Shown: positions 42,517 through 53,202 of the stretch, piece after piece
Numbering within the stretch: position 1 is the stretch's first letter
Layout: the number at the start of each line of letters is the position of its first letter
Source: Pseudomonas silvicola
GTDB taxonomy: Bacteria > Pseudomonadota > Gammaproteobacteria > Pseudomonadales > Pseudomonadaceae
Length of the DNA: 64,000 bases
Direction of reading: 5' to 3'
NCBI RefSeq assembly: GCF_026651855.1
Contig: NZ_CP093281.1
Span: forward strand, 496,001-560,000
Notes under the pieces: generated by a model
Told to the model about the DNA's origin: nothing
What the model saw: only the letters and a program-made list of their open reading frames with translations
Databases searched by the model: none
Program-made: the position numbers and the translations under genes

Positions 42517-43660
42517 AAATAGCTTTAATGGGCACGTTATGGCTTATTGATGATCGCGGCGAAGGCTTAATCGGTAACGGCAGACGGTACAGCTTCACCG
42601 GATATTCCACGGTTGACGGTTTGCCGCCGGTGGTCGCGGGCGTGCGATTGATCTGTCCGGACGGCATCCACAGTGCGCCGTCGGATACCCACATTGCGTC
42701 CAATCCCATACCAGGCGGGATCCTGCACCACGGTGGTCACTTTGCCATCAGGCGCGATGCGTTTAATGCTGCGGGTATTGATATCCGACGCATAAATATT
42801 GCCTTCGGCATCAATGGCTGTTCCGCCGGTGCTCCAGGTTTCGCGCACTTCTCCGCATGCTTCGCCACTTCCGCCGCTGAAAGGGCGCTGTCGTTCAGAT
42901 AACGGGTTTCAATGCGAGCCAGAGGACCCGGAATCGCCTGGTAATAGAGCCATTTGCCATCCGGCGAAACTTCCAGCTGATCGAGGCCGACGCGTTTTTC
43001 GCGGCCATCGCGCAGAATCAACTTCTTGCCATCCGCGTAAATTGGCTGGTGATCAATGGAAGGATGGTTATCAAGCACCCGCCAGCTTTTGCCGCTTTTC
43101 AGGTTCAGCACCACTAATCCCACCGCGCCGGGATCGGTGATATAGGCGAAATCGCCATTAAAACGCACATCATCCAGATAGCTTGTGGGTTGCAGCGTTG
43201 GTGCCTTAAACACATAGCTGTTCACCACTTTGCCAGTGGCCAGATTGATGTGGACCAGCTTGGCGCCACCAGCCACGGCCTGATCGCCGGTACCAATCCC
43301 TTTGTTGCCGAATCCATCACCCATAGATCGCCATCCGGTCCGATACGCAGCGCATTCACGTGGTAAAAATGATGCTCCGGATCGTTGGCGTTCACACTGA
43401 TTCCAGCTGTCATCGGAAAGGCTTTCAGCTGATTATTGATGCTTCCGCCAACGCAAACCCGCACCTTCCGATTGCGTTAACGGGCGAACAGGCGGTTGTC
43501 ATGACTCACGGTAATGCCATTCCACACGCGTGGTGGCGACCTGCTCCAGACGACTGTCCTGTTGCGTCGGTAACGTCACGGGCAGCGTGTCTTGTGCCAA
43601 AACCTGTGCGCTGCTGGCCAAAGCGATCATCGTAACCAGTGCTTTCAGTGAATGTTTCAT
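42515..43660 (-). CDS. Major royal jelly / L-dopachrome tautomerase-related beta-propeller protein
   Basis: Secreted protein of about 380 residues. The signal peptide MKHSLKALVTMIALASSAQV LAQ is followed by WNGITVSHDNRLFAR, GDLWVMDSATKG, GAKLVHINLATGKVVNSYVF, PTSYLDDVRFNGDFAYITDP, GLDQLEVSPDGKWLYYQAIP, TRYLNDSALS, GTAIDAEGNIYASDINTRSI, KRIAPDGKVTTVVQDP and DAMWVSDGALWMPSGQINRT, matching the six-bladed royal-jelly/yellow-type propeller. Five frameshifts. Bacterial members are periplasmic and mostly uncharacterised. Divergent from a LysR gene. Confidence 0.83.
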
Positions 43661-43796
43661 CCTTTACTCCCTTGTTAAGCGCCACAAGGTGACGCGAACG
43701 GCGTGTTGCTCTGTTGTTAATGTCATTCCATCCTGGCAGCGTAGAGTGATAAATTATATTCTCTGAATTTTATCAATTGATTCCTGGTGGGAATGA

Positions 43797-44684
43797 ATGG
43801 AAACTGAAGATCTGCATTATCTGCTGGCGGTGAAGGAAACAGGACATCTGGGTAAGGCGGCGCAATCCCTTGGTATCACTCAGCCCGCCTTAACCAAATG
43901 TCTGCAACGTCTGGAGAAGTTTTACGCCACGCGGTTAATTCTCAAGGTGGGGCGTGGGATGCAACTCCACCGAAGCGGGACTACTACTTTGTGAACGTGC
44001 TCAAAGTCATTGCACATGATGGGTCACCCGACGCAGGATTTACAGGCGCTGGGTGCGGGAACGGCGGGCGTAATCCGGTTGGGCGTGGCGGCCACGGCAG
44101 CGGAATTTATGCTGCCAGTGCTGAATAAAGACCTGTTGCACAAAGCCCCCACCGCCAGACTCGAAGTGACGGTCGGGATGAATGATCTGCTGCAAAAACT
44201 GCTGCGTGAGAACAAGGTTGATTTGATTCTGGGTTTTCTACCGCAGGGGAACAGCGAATTTATTACCCGCCCGCTGATTGAGGATCCGGTGGTGATTGCC
44301 GCCAGCCGCCATCATCCACTGGCCAATATACATCCGACGCCTGAACAGCTTGATGAATACAACTGGTTTTGCCCTCGGATAATGTCGCGACGCGTCAGTG
44401 GCTGGAACAACGCCTACGCAGCGGTGGCTATGCGGCGCCGCGTGCACAAATGGAAAGCAATACGCTGTCACCCCTGCGTGCCGTGCTGGCGCAAGAACCC
44501 AGTTATTGAGTTTTATTTCCCGCCGATTATTAAAAGGTGAGGGCGGCGAGTTGATTGAAATTCCACTGCCGTTGTAATGATGCCGCGTACCTTGGCTGGC
44601 AATTCCGCTCACTCAGTGAACTTTCCCCCGCGTCACGTCTTCTGGTGGATTTGGCGGAAAACGCTGGCCCTGGTGATCCGTTGA
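43797..44684 (+). CDS. LysR-family transcriptional regulator
   Basis: METEDLHYLLAVKETGHLGK, AAQSLGITQPALTKCLQRLE and RLILKVGRGMQLTEAG form the HTH. The effector domain follows: GAGTAGVIRLGVAATAAEFM, LEVTVGMNDLLQKLLRENKV, DLILGFLPQGNSEFITRPLI, DPVVIAASRHHPLAN. The C-terminal part is in other frames and ends DAAYLGWQFRSLSELSPASR, LLVDLLRKTLALVIR. Six frameshifts. Likely controls the divergent royal-jelly-type gene and perhaps the CitMHS transporter behind it. Confidence 0.87.
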
Positions 44685-44700
44685 ATACCATCACGACGAG

Positions 44701-44722
44701 AACCTGTGATTTATCACAGGTT
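44701..44722 (+). terminator. Hairpin after LysR gene
   Basis: Perfect 10-bp stem (aacctgtgat/atcacaggtt) with a 2-base central gap, 16 bases past the LysR stop, followed by TTTGCTC-type weak T richness. Confidence 0.6.
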
Positions 44723-44850
44723 TGCTCAATAATCTGCGTGATAATGTCCGAAAATAACCCACCTGTATTATTAATCATTGAAGAATAAGGAAATATCCAA
44801 ATGTAAAATTGCCGGATAACCGGTAACAATCTCTTGCAATAGTAATCTTA

Positions 44851-44976
44851 ATGCGTATATTTCTCATTTGCTTTCTTAACGGCATCTTTACGGTCGTTCT
44901 GTTTGTGCAGGACGGCACGGTCGAAATACCTCATCCTGATATTCCTTTTCAGCACGTTATTTATGGCTGGATCTAA
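44851..44976 (+). CDS. Possible small membrane ORF upstream of TonB receptor
   Basis: Forty-one codons: MRIFLICFLNGIFTVVLFVQ, a single hydrophobic span, then a charged tail ending FQHVIYGWI. There is no good Shine-Dalgarno and part of its start (44861-44868, ttctcatt) resembles a Fur half site, so it may be leader sequence rather than a gene. No family recognised. Confidence 0.25.
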   Translation: MRIFLICFLNGIFTVVLFVQDGTVEIPHPDIPFQHVIYGWI

Positions 44977-45034
44977 CAGACGTCAGCAGCTATGCCGCCA
45001 ACACAAAATAACGATAAGTTGATTGAGGAATATT

Positions 45035-47224
45035 ATGTCTTTCAAAGAAAAGCGCGTCAGGGAATCTGGCCGTGCGCCGCAGCGAGCATTGCGTATCTCT
45101 GTGCTGGCAATGATGGTGGCGTCAGGTATTGCCCAGGCCGCAGATAGCACCAAAACAGAACAAACCCTGACCGTGGATGCCAGCGCCAGCAGCGATATGC
45201 AAGAGCAGGCAGCAAAAGATTACAGCGTCCCGGTCCTCGTGCCGGCTCTACCAAAATGGCATTGACCGCGCGTGATATTCCGCAATCGGTCAGCATTGTC
45301 AGCAAGCAGCGTATGCAAGACCAGCAGCTGCAATCCCTGAATGACGTACTGTCGAATACCACTGGTATTCGAGGCGTCAGCAGCGATATGGATCGTACGA
45401 ATTATTATTCACGCGGTTTTATCATCGACAATTACATGGTTGATGGCATCCCTACCGCTTTCGCTTCTCGCTGGAACCTTGGCGATGCGCAAACCGATAT
45501 GGCGTTATACGAGCGCGTTGAAGTGGTGCGCGGTGCCACCGGCCTGTTGACCGGCCCAGGTAACCCGTCAGCTTCCATCAACATGGTACGTAAACACGCT
45601 GACAGCAAAGAGTTCACCGGGAATCTGGAAGCGAGCTACGGTAGCTGGGACAAACAGCGCTATGTCGCCGATCTCTCTGCGCCGCTGTCGCCCGAAGGCA
45701 ACGTGCGTGGCCGCGTAGTGGCGGGTTACGAAGATAAAAACAGCTTTATCGAGCGTTATGGCTTCGAGAAGAAATTCATCTACGGTGTGGTGGATGCTGA
45801 CCTGACCGATAAACCAAGCTGTCTGTGGGCTATGAGATTTACTCAAGTCGACACTGACTCCCCAATGTGGAGTGGTTCGCCGCGTTGGTATACCGACGGT
45901 TCACAAACGCATCTGCGTCGCGGGTATAACACCTCACCGGAGTGGGCTTACAATAACAAAGAAAATAAAAAGGTCTTTGTTAACCTGCAGCAGAACTCGA
46001 TAACGGCTGGAATATCACCCTTAACGGTACTCATAACGAGATGCTTCTCGACAGTAAGCAACTCTACATCGATGGTTACTTCGATAAGAACACCGGTATC
46101 GGCACCTCGCCATATGCTAATTACCCGCAATAAATAGGTGGCACTGGATACAACACGGTAAACGTAAAGTCGATGCCGTCGATGCGTTCGCCAGCGGCCC
46201 TTATGAATTGTTAGGTCGCCAACATGAACTGATGGTGGGTGTGAATTACAGCCGTCAGGATAATAAATACTACAGCGCGTGGGCAAATATTTCGCCGGCC
46301 GAGCTGGGCAATTTCAACTTCAATGGCAACTTCGACCAAACTGGAACCCTCGTGAGCCGGCATCAGACACGCAATGTGGTGCGTCAGAAATCCGCTTATG
46401 TCGCCACTCAGCATTTCACTTTGGCCGATCCGCTGCATATTTTAGGTGCGCGTTATACCAACTGGAATCGTGAGACGCTGAGTTCAGAGATGGAAAAGAA
46501 CAACACCACTCCTTACGGCGGTGTGATTTGGGACTTCTATGATAACTGGTCAGCTTACGCGAGCTATACCTCAGTATTCCAGCCACAAGATTATCAGGAT
46601 GCTTCGGGTGGTTACCTTTCACCTGTCATTTAGTAGAACTATGAAGCTGGTGTTAAGTCTGATTGGTTGACCAGCCGTCTGACCACTTCAATTTCCAGTA
46701 TTCCGTTCAGAACTGGACAACGTTGCGGGAAGCAACTGGGGCGACCAACCCGGATACCGGTAATGCCATCTACGTTGGTAAGAGTGGCGTAGTCAGCCGT
46801 GGCGTCGAGTTCGAAGTGAACGGTGCGCTGACGGATAACTGGCAGATGACCTTCGGTGGCACCACCTATGTGGCTGAAGACCGTGATGGTGAGAACTACA
46901 ACACAGCTTGCCACGCACCTCGTTCAACCTGTTCACCAGCTATCGTCTGCCGATGCTGGATCAGCTGACTGGGCGGCGGTGTGAACTGGCAGTCGAAGAC
47001 GTACAAAGACGTTGGCGCACCGGACGGCAATGGCACCTGGCGCAGCACGTCAGGGCAGCTATGCGTTGGTTGATCGCTTTTCGCACGTTACGACGTGACG
47101 CAAAAACCTGAGCGTGCAGGGCAATCTGAACAACCTGTTCGACAAAGAGTGAAAACGTCGGTAGTGGCGGCATCGTTTATGGCGAACCTCGTAGCTTCTC
47201 GGTGACTGCGTCTTACCGTTTCTG
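45035..47224 (+). CDS. TonB-dependent siderophore receptor
   Basis: Second FhuE/FpvA/FoxA-type receptor, about 730 residues. The signal region LRISVLAMMVASGIAQAADS is followed by TKTEQTLTVDASASS, MALTARDIPQSVSIVSKQRM, LNDVLSNTTGIRGVSSDMDR, TNYYSRGFIIDNYMVDGIPT, YERVEVVRGATGLLTGPGNP, SASINMVRKHADS, then barrel strands and the C-terminus LNNLFDKEY..VG.GGIVYGEPRSFSVTASYRF. The vRGatGLLtGpGNPsAtINlvrK motif is characteristic of ferric coprogen/rhodotorulate/pyoverdine-type receptors. About nine frameshifts; TGAGGA precedes the ATG. No strong Fur box, only a half site. Confidence 0.88.
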
Positions 47225-47348
47225 ATTTCAACCAACCGGGCGCGCAGCAATGCGTGCTCTGCCGGGGTTCACGCTGATGTTCGTGAGTCACTGGCAGGGA
47301 CGGCAAGGATGCCGGCCCGGCGTTGTTCGCATCAGACTTGAAAAATTA

Positions 47349-48343
47349 TTAACATCCCGCCGCAATATAATCCCCGTTCCCGCACTGATCGGCACCACGG
47401 TTAAAAAACAGTACCAGCGCACTAAGATCAGCAACGCCTCCGGCAATACGTACTATCCTCAGTATTTGCTGCGTGCGTGGCGATGACTCAGCCAACCATA
47501 ACTCTCCCGCGCGATGACGAAATGACGTACGAAAGAGCCAGCGCGACCAGTGCCTACCGGTGCCGAGTGCCATGGTCATCACCGCAAACATGCCCCAACG
47601 GGTGATGCCAATCACGCTGGCAAGCAGCACTTTCGTGGTGAGCCGCTGCAAGGCCGCACGCCCGTGGCAATAATAATGCCGATCCACGCTTTCCAGTTAT
47701 CCACTGAATCCGCAGTAATGCCGTGATGATGGCCGCAGCCGTTATGATGCTGTTCATGTTCACATGTTCATGTTCATGTTCATGTTCGCCATTCATGTTC
47801 ATGTTCATGCTCATGTTCGTCTTGATGCTGATGCTGATGCTGATGTTGGTACAGATGCTTATTGCGGCCTCGCCAGGCTTGCACCATTATCATCACGCCG
47901 AGCGCGGCAATAAACAGCGCGCTGGCTCCAGATACCAGCGACTGGTGCTACTGGATCGCCGGTTGTCAGGTTAAAGCCAACGGCCAGGATAAACACAAAA
48001 GCGATGGCGCTGAGGCCTGCACCAGGCTGCCAAGAAACGGCACGCTGAGCGCGACACCGCGCGGCGGTTGATGAGTGGTGAGCCAGGTGGTGACGATAAA
48101 TTTGCCATGGCCGGGGCCAACCGCGTGCAGGATGCCATAAAGAAAGGTCACGCCAATCAACCACAACCCCGCGCTGTATTGCCCGCTATTGATTTGCAGC
48201 AGATGCGTCACCAGCAGGCGGTGGAGTTGGATCTGCGTTTGCAGTGACCAGGCGAGAAACGCCGTCCAGTGGGAAAACAGCAAGGCGAGCGCGGCAAAAA
48301 TTGCCAGCGCTACAAGAGTAAATCCAGTTTTAGTGGCAGTCAT
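47349..48343 (-). CDS. NicO-family nickel/cobalt transporter with His-rich loop
   Basis: Six-helix NiCoT/RcnA-like transporter (COG2215 type) of about 330 residues. MTATKTGFTLVALAIFAALA, LWLIGVTFLYGILHAVGPGH GKFIVTTWLTTH (metal-site HxxGPGHGK), GVALSVPFLGSLVQA, FVFILAVGFNLTTG, then a cytoplasmic loop made of (HQ)n and (HE)n repeats, and NWKAWIGIIIATGVRPCSG, the second metal site, with a C-terminal LRIVRIAGGVALLI. At least eight frameshifts, several inside the repeat. Exporter or importer cannot be decided; RcnA relatives with long His loops export Ni/Co. Confidence 0.8.
47754..47856. repeat. CATGTTCATGTT/GATGCTGATG short tandem repeats coding the His-rich loop
   Basis: Six-base units (gttcat and gatgct) repeat many times with interruptions. 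On the minus strand they encode alternating His-Glu and His-Gln. Such tandem hexamers are prone to length change by slippage; the local indels could be real or sequencing artefacts. Confidence 0.8.
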
Positions 48344-48534
48344 AGCTATCAGATATCGCGGCCCTAAAGGCAACGGACAGCATGCAGGATTTTAGTGCGA
48401 TTTTTATAGGGTGTAAGGCGGAAGTAATCTGGGCGCTGCAATAGCCATTAAACGTGAAAACACAGGTTGGCGATGCTGGAGCTGCAACCTGGCTCAAAAG
48501 CATCAGTGCCCATGTCACCTCCGCAAACGTAACG

Positions 48535-49666
48535 TTATGAAGTATTCCTCGCAGCCTTGAGGCGGTTTGCCCACGAAGTGAAAATGGCGTCACTCTGCGG
48601 AGTGTGAATGCGACCGCAAAGCTTTGTTTGATAGTGACGTTGTAACGGATGACGCGTTAACGCATGATTACCAATGCTCCACCATCAGTTCAACGGCACG
48701 ATGGCATTTTCTGTCACCACTTGTTTGATCTGAGCCGTATGGCTGCTGGCAACCTGACCGCGTGCGGCACTGTTAAGCAGCGTGTGATTGGTGAATAGCA
48801 GCGTATCAATCCGTCCGACTAACTCCTGAAAACGTGGCAAGGATGCCAGCGGTGCACCGAGGTTGGCAGGAGCGCGCTGTTGTAAAAAGCCAATAAACCA
48901 GTCGCGTGCACTTTGGGCAATGGCGTCATACAGCGAGCCGAGCAACACCGCCAGCCACACAGACTCTTCATTTAGCCCGGCTTCGGCGTGCTCCAGGGTG
49001 CAACGACGCGTGATTGAGCGGAATCAACACCTCATCCTAACACACGCGATGGCTACAGGTGCCGCGCATTCCCGAGATGATCCCATTCATCGACGATTTG
49101 GATGCCTGGCGCATCGGCGGGCACCAGATAACCGCCGACCAGCGGATCGACATCATCACTGCTGGCCCAGACGAGAAACCAGCCAGCCCATAGCTGCCGG
49201 TGGAGTAAATCTTCTCGCCACTGATGCGCCAGCCCTCGGCGGTTCTTCGCGCTCGGGTTGCGGGCAAACCGCCACGCGCAGGCGTACCCAGTTCCGGCTC
49301 GACGCGCAGCGCATTGATTAACGCGCCCTCGGCTGCCACGCTGCTCGCCACCGTCGCGCGCACACTTACGGGCCAATCAGATTCCTCACTCAGCCTCCGC
49401 GTATTGAGATACTGCATGATCAGAATCAGTGCTGCGGAGGGTTCGCCGCGCGCGACTGCCTGAATGATCGCCTGACAATCGCGTAAATCGCCACCACCGC
49501 CGCCTGCGGAGACGGGCAAAGCGAAATACAACAATCCAAGTTGTTGCAGATGAGCAAAAGCCGCACGCGGAAATTCACCGCTTCGATCAACTTCTTCAGC
49601 ATGTTCAGCCAATCGTTCGGTGAGGGCTGGCAATAATTCAGCGAGAAAAGGCGTGTTATTTGCCAT
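48535..49666 (-). CDS. Acyl-CoA-dehydrogenase-like flavin monooxygenase (SfnB/DszC type)
   Basis: About 377 residues. MANNTPFLAELLPALTERLA, EHAEEVDRSGEFPRAAFAHL, LGLLYFALPVSAGGGGGDLR, LEPELGTPARGGLPATRA..TAEGWRISGEKIYSTGSYGL, DPLVGGYLVPADAPGIQI, DEWDHLGMRGTCSHRV, then DAIAQSARDWFIGFLQQRAP, LGAPLASLPRFQELVGRIDT and a C-terminus HALTRHPLQRHYxxxLCGRI HTPQSDAIF. The hAlTRhhPLeRHyRDvLcgriHtPq ending is typical of SfnB-like sulfur-scavenging enzymes. At least five frameshifts. Divergent from the Tat-exported binding protein, so probably the same regulon. Confidence 0.86.
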
Positions 49667-49877
49667 TAAGAAAACCTTGTTTATCGATGAATAACATAGG
49701 GTCGATTGTTTCCTGATATGGCAAGGCTGTAAAAGCAATAAAACCGCTTAACACATGCGTAATCGGCATAATTACACAGCTGGTTGCGCTGTTAATTAAC
49801 GATTAATCTGCCTGCTCCTGAAATGAATTATTACAACGCTCACTCTTTCACCTGTATATATTTTTGGGAGTAAAATC

Positions 49878-50934
49878 ATGCCAGAAAATTATTTACTTTC
49901 GCGTCGTCGCTTTCTTGGGTATTCCGCCGCAGCGATGATGGCGTCTACTTTACCAGGGCGCAGTTTCGCCGAAGATCAGATGCACAATATGCCGATGTCC
50001 GGCGACCTGTTGCAGGGTGGTGCGGGTAAGTGGGCACTGGCGAAACCCACGCACATTCGCCTCGCGGTGAACCTTAATGCCATTTGCCTGGCACCGGTTG
50101 TGGTGGCCGATCAACATAATTTCTTCAAAGCTCACAACCTTCAAGTGGAATTCGTCAACTTTGGCAATTCCACCGAATTATTGCTGGAGTCGATTGCCAC
50201 GGGGAAAGCGGAAGCCGCCATCGGCATGGCACTGCGCTGGGTTAAAAGCGCTGGAGCAAGGCTTCGATGTGAAACTCACCGCAGGCACGCACGGTGGCTG
50301 CATGCGCTTATTAGCGCGCAGTGACGGTCCCGCCACGCTGGAGCAGCTAAAAGGCAAAACCATCGGCGTTACCGATATGGCGGGCGCAGATAAGAACTTC
50401 TTTTCACTGATGCTGAAAGCACGGCGTCGATCCCAATACCGACGTGAACTGGCGTGTATTCCCCAAGATTTGCTGCCAATGGTGTTGGAGAAAGGGGAAA
50501 TTCAGGCCGCCAGCGGTTCAGATCCGATTATGTGGCGCCTGGCGCAGAAGCCGGGCTATCGCGAAGTCGGTACTAATTTGATGGATGAGTACGCCAACCT
50601 GAGTTGCTGTGTGGTGGGCACGCGTGGCAGTTTGATTCGCGAACAGCCAGAGGTGGCTGCTGCGATTACTCATGCCATCCTGCAAGCGCACGCCTATGCT
50701 GCGCAGCATCCCGAAGCGATCGGTAGCGAGTTCAACGGTCAGGCGCTGAATACCACGCCGCAGGAGATCGCCAGCGTACTGAAAACCCATACCCATGGGC
50801 ACTATTCGGTGGGCAATGCCTTCGTCAAAGAGATCGATGTTTATGCGCGGGATTTGAAGGCTATTAACGTGCTGCGGCCAGAAACCGATCCGCTGCTGTT
50901 CGCTAAGGGTATCACCAGCAATGTGCTGGTGTGA
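49878..50934 (+). CDS. Tat-exported SsuA/TauA-type binding protein
   Basis: Periplasmic nitrate/sulfonate/taurine-type binding protein, about 350 residues. Twin-arginine signal LSRRRFLGYSAAAMMASTLP. Mature protein: PTHIRLAVNLNAICLAPVVV ADQHNFF, VEFVNFGNSTELLLESIATG KAEAAIGMA, FDVKLTAGTHGGCMRLLARS, KTIGVTDMAGADKNFFSLML, PQDLLPMVLEKGEIQAASGS, YANLSCCVVGTRGSLIREQP and a His-rich LKTHTHGHYSVGNAF near the C-terminus. Two frameshifts (50245, 50430). A close paralogue lies at 53.2-54.3 kb. Ligand unknown. Confidence 0.88.
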
Positions 50935-51054
50935 GGGGCGATCTTATAACGCGCAATTTGATGTGGCGGAGTGATTTATCGCGCATTCATCGAGCAGCGT
51001 TGTTGCTCAGAATGCGCCATATAAATGACATCGTGATAAAGAAAACCCGGCGAA

Positions 51055-52092
51055 TCAGGCAATCTTTGTGATGTCTGAATCGCATTTGCCAGCTTGAAGG
51101 TCCTCAGCAGGCACCTGATGCGCAAACAACTGCGTCGACAGGAGCTGCTGCCGCCATCTGCCAGCAAAACCACGATACGCTTGCCGTGATTCTCCGGCCG
51201 CCGCCACCTGTTCTGCCGCCCACAATACGGCCCCGGAAGAGTCACCCACCAACACGCCTTCGCTGAGCGCCAGTTGACGCCGCCGCATACGCTTGCCAGG
51301 TTTCTACGGCGATCACTTCGTCATACACGCGTGGTCCAGATTCGCCGGATGCGTTCGGGCGGCTGATTGCTAAAGGCGTGCACCCCGGTGAACTCCAGCG
51401 GTTCCGGACGCAATTCGCTGGGTTGTGAACCCACGCCAGGCTCCACCGCGATCACCTGCAGGCTTGGGTACTGCTGTTTGAGATAGCGCCCGGTTCCCGA
51501 CAGTGTGCCGCCGGTTCCCACTGCCGCAATAAAGATATCCAGCTTGCCGCCGCTGTCGCGCCAGATCTCTGGCCCGGTGGTCTGAACGTGTACGGCCGGG
51601 TTGGCGGGATTCTCCAGCTGTAACAAAATGGACTTCCGGCTCCGCGGCGGTGACCTTTCAGCCAGCCATTTGGTGGCGGCGACAAAATCGCCATTGCTGG
51701 CTTCATAAAACTCTCGAAGCCCTCAATGGTGCTGAACGGCACCACTTCAGCACCGTAAGCCTGAATCAGTTGCGTGCGTTCGATGCTAACAAAGTCATTG
51801 ATATAGACGCGGAATTTGTAGCCCTTGGCCGCTGCAATCGCCGCTAATCCAATCCCGGTATTGCCGCTGGTGGTTTCTACCAGCGTGTCGCCAGCTGAAT
51901 GGTGCCGTTGCGTTCTGCGGCTTCGATCATGCTGAGCGCAATGCGATCCTTGACGCTGTGATTAGGATTAAACAGCTCCAGTTTGGCGATCACTTCGGCC
52001 TTAATCTCTTGTTGCTGAGCATAACGTGAGAGCCGCAGCAGCGGCGTATTACCAATCAGTTCGGTGATTGACGAGGAAATTTTTGCAACCAT
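51055..52092 (-). CDS. PLP-dependent cysteine synthase family protein
   Basis: CysK/CysM-fold enzyme, about 345 residues. MVAKISSSITELIGNTPLLR L, IAKLELFNPNHSVKDRIALS (PLP Lys in N.....KDR), TLVETTSGNTGIGLAAIAAA (SGNTG phosphate-binding), YKFRVYINDFVSIERTQLIQ AYGAEVV, after shifts LDIFIAAVGTGGTLSGTGRY LKQQYP (GTGGT), VEPGVGSQPS, and a C-terminus ALSEGVLVGDSSGAVLWAA. At least five frameshifts. Position between two SsuA-type genes suggests it builds cysteine from sulfide freed by the neighbouring pathway, or cleaves a cysteine conjugate. Confidence 0.87.
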
Positions 52093-52182
52093 AGTTCACC
52101 TCTGTGGTGGAGTAGCCTGCCTGGGCGCCATGATTGACGCCCCTTGAGATGTGGCAACGTTTCTAAGGTGCGCCTTCAGGCA

Positions 52183-53180
52183 TCACCATGCCGTTACCAT
52201 TTCACCGCTGCGTTGCCACGAAAGCAAACGGTCGCACCAGGAATAACAGGAGATCAGGGGAGAACAGCAGCGCCATCACGATCAGCGCCGCATACATATT
52301 GGCGTAGGCCCAGCCCTGTGCCCACTGGAGATACCAACCCAGGCCCGATTTCACTCCCATCATCTCTGCGGCAACCAGCACCGAGAACGATGCGCCCAGC
52401 CCCATAAATAGGCCGACAAACAGGTGCGGCAATGCGGCGGTACCGCCACGCGCAGCGCACCAGGAACATCGAATTGGCGCCCAGCGTGCGCGCCACATCG
52501 TAGTAACGGGTATCGACGCTGGAAACGCCGGACCAGGTCAGCACGGTCACCGGAACCGGTGGCCAGGGCGATGAAACACCGCAGCGGACTGGAGGGAAGA
52601 AGTAAAGTGACAGCGGCAGCAACGCCGTGCCGTGGATGGCCGGGACCCGGAAGCGTAAAATACGGATGTACCCAATAACCGAGTCCTCGCGACCAGCTAT
52701 CGCCGCCGGTCACCGAAAGCCCACCCACGCTGCCGTAGAGAAAACCAAAGGCCAGCAAACGCAGCGAATTGAGCACGCTGTCCAGCAGACGTGGCCAGTC
52801 AGTGGCGTAGGCTTCGACCAGTGCGCGCGGCGGTGCAAAGAAGGGCGCGGGCAACAGCGCCAGTTTAACGGTCACGGTTTCCCACACGCCAATCAGCAGC
52901 GCCAGCACAATCAACCACGGCCCGCTACGTTTCAACGGAGCCAGCAGCGCAGACGCGGAAACACGCCAGAGGCTATTGCCAACGGTGAGTAACAACGCAA
53001 TCGGCAAACAGTTCATGGGTTTTGATCGACAAAGCGCGGGGCAGCAAAACCCTGCGGCTCGGTACCGCCACCATCAGCGCCACTAACGCCCACCACAGCA
53101 GCACAGCGCGCCCCAGACGGCGGGTTGCAGGCGGCGCGGTGCTGCACGGTGTTGGGCAATCGTGAGGTTTCACTGGTCAT
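52183..53180 (-). CDS. SsuC/TauC-type ABC permease with unusual N-terminus
   Basis: BPD-type permease. The core is canonical: SGPWLIVLALLIGVWETVTV, LPAPFFAPPRALVEAY, LLDSVLNSLRLLAFGFLYGS, LGPVPATAWLPLSLYFF (the EAA region follows), GVSSVDTRYYDVARTLGANS, VAVPAALPHLFVGLFMGLGA SF, LVAAEMMGVKSGLGWYLQWA and YANMYAALIVMALLF. The N-terminal 65-70 residues add an extra span (LGRAVLLWWALVALMVAVP) and a VGNSLWRVSASALLA segment that looks like the region normally found inside such permeases. It may be a fusion of two permeases by deletion. At least seven frameshifts. Start at 53180 has AAGGAG and lies 22 bases after the binding-protein stop. Confidence 0.82.
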
Positions 53181-53202
53181 GACTCTCTCCTTAACTTCGA
53201 CA

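Noticed and set aside
44761-44785. Fur box upstream of the third TonB receptor
   Set aside because: Only about 11 of 19 consensus positions match and it is 250 bp from the start; not convincing.
47754-47860. Possible CRISPR-like or satellite repeat
   Set aside because: The units are 6 bases with no spacers and encode the His-rich loop of the NicO transporter on the minus strand.
48330-48593. Minus-strand open frame of 87 codons before the NicO gene
   Set aside because: Its 5' part lies in a wrong frame of the C-terminus of the acyl-CoA-dehydrogenase-like enzyme (..HTPQSD..), and the rest matches no family.
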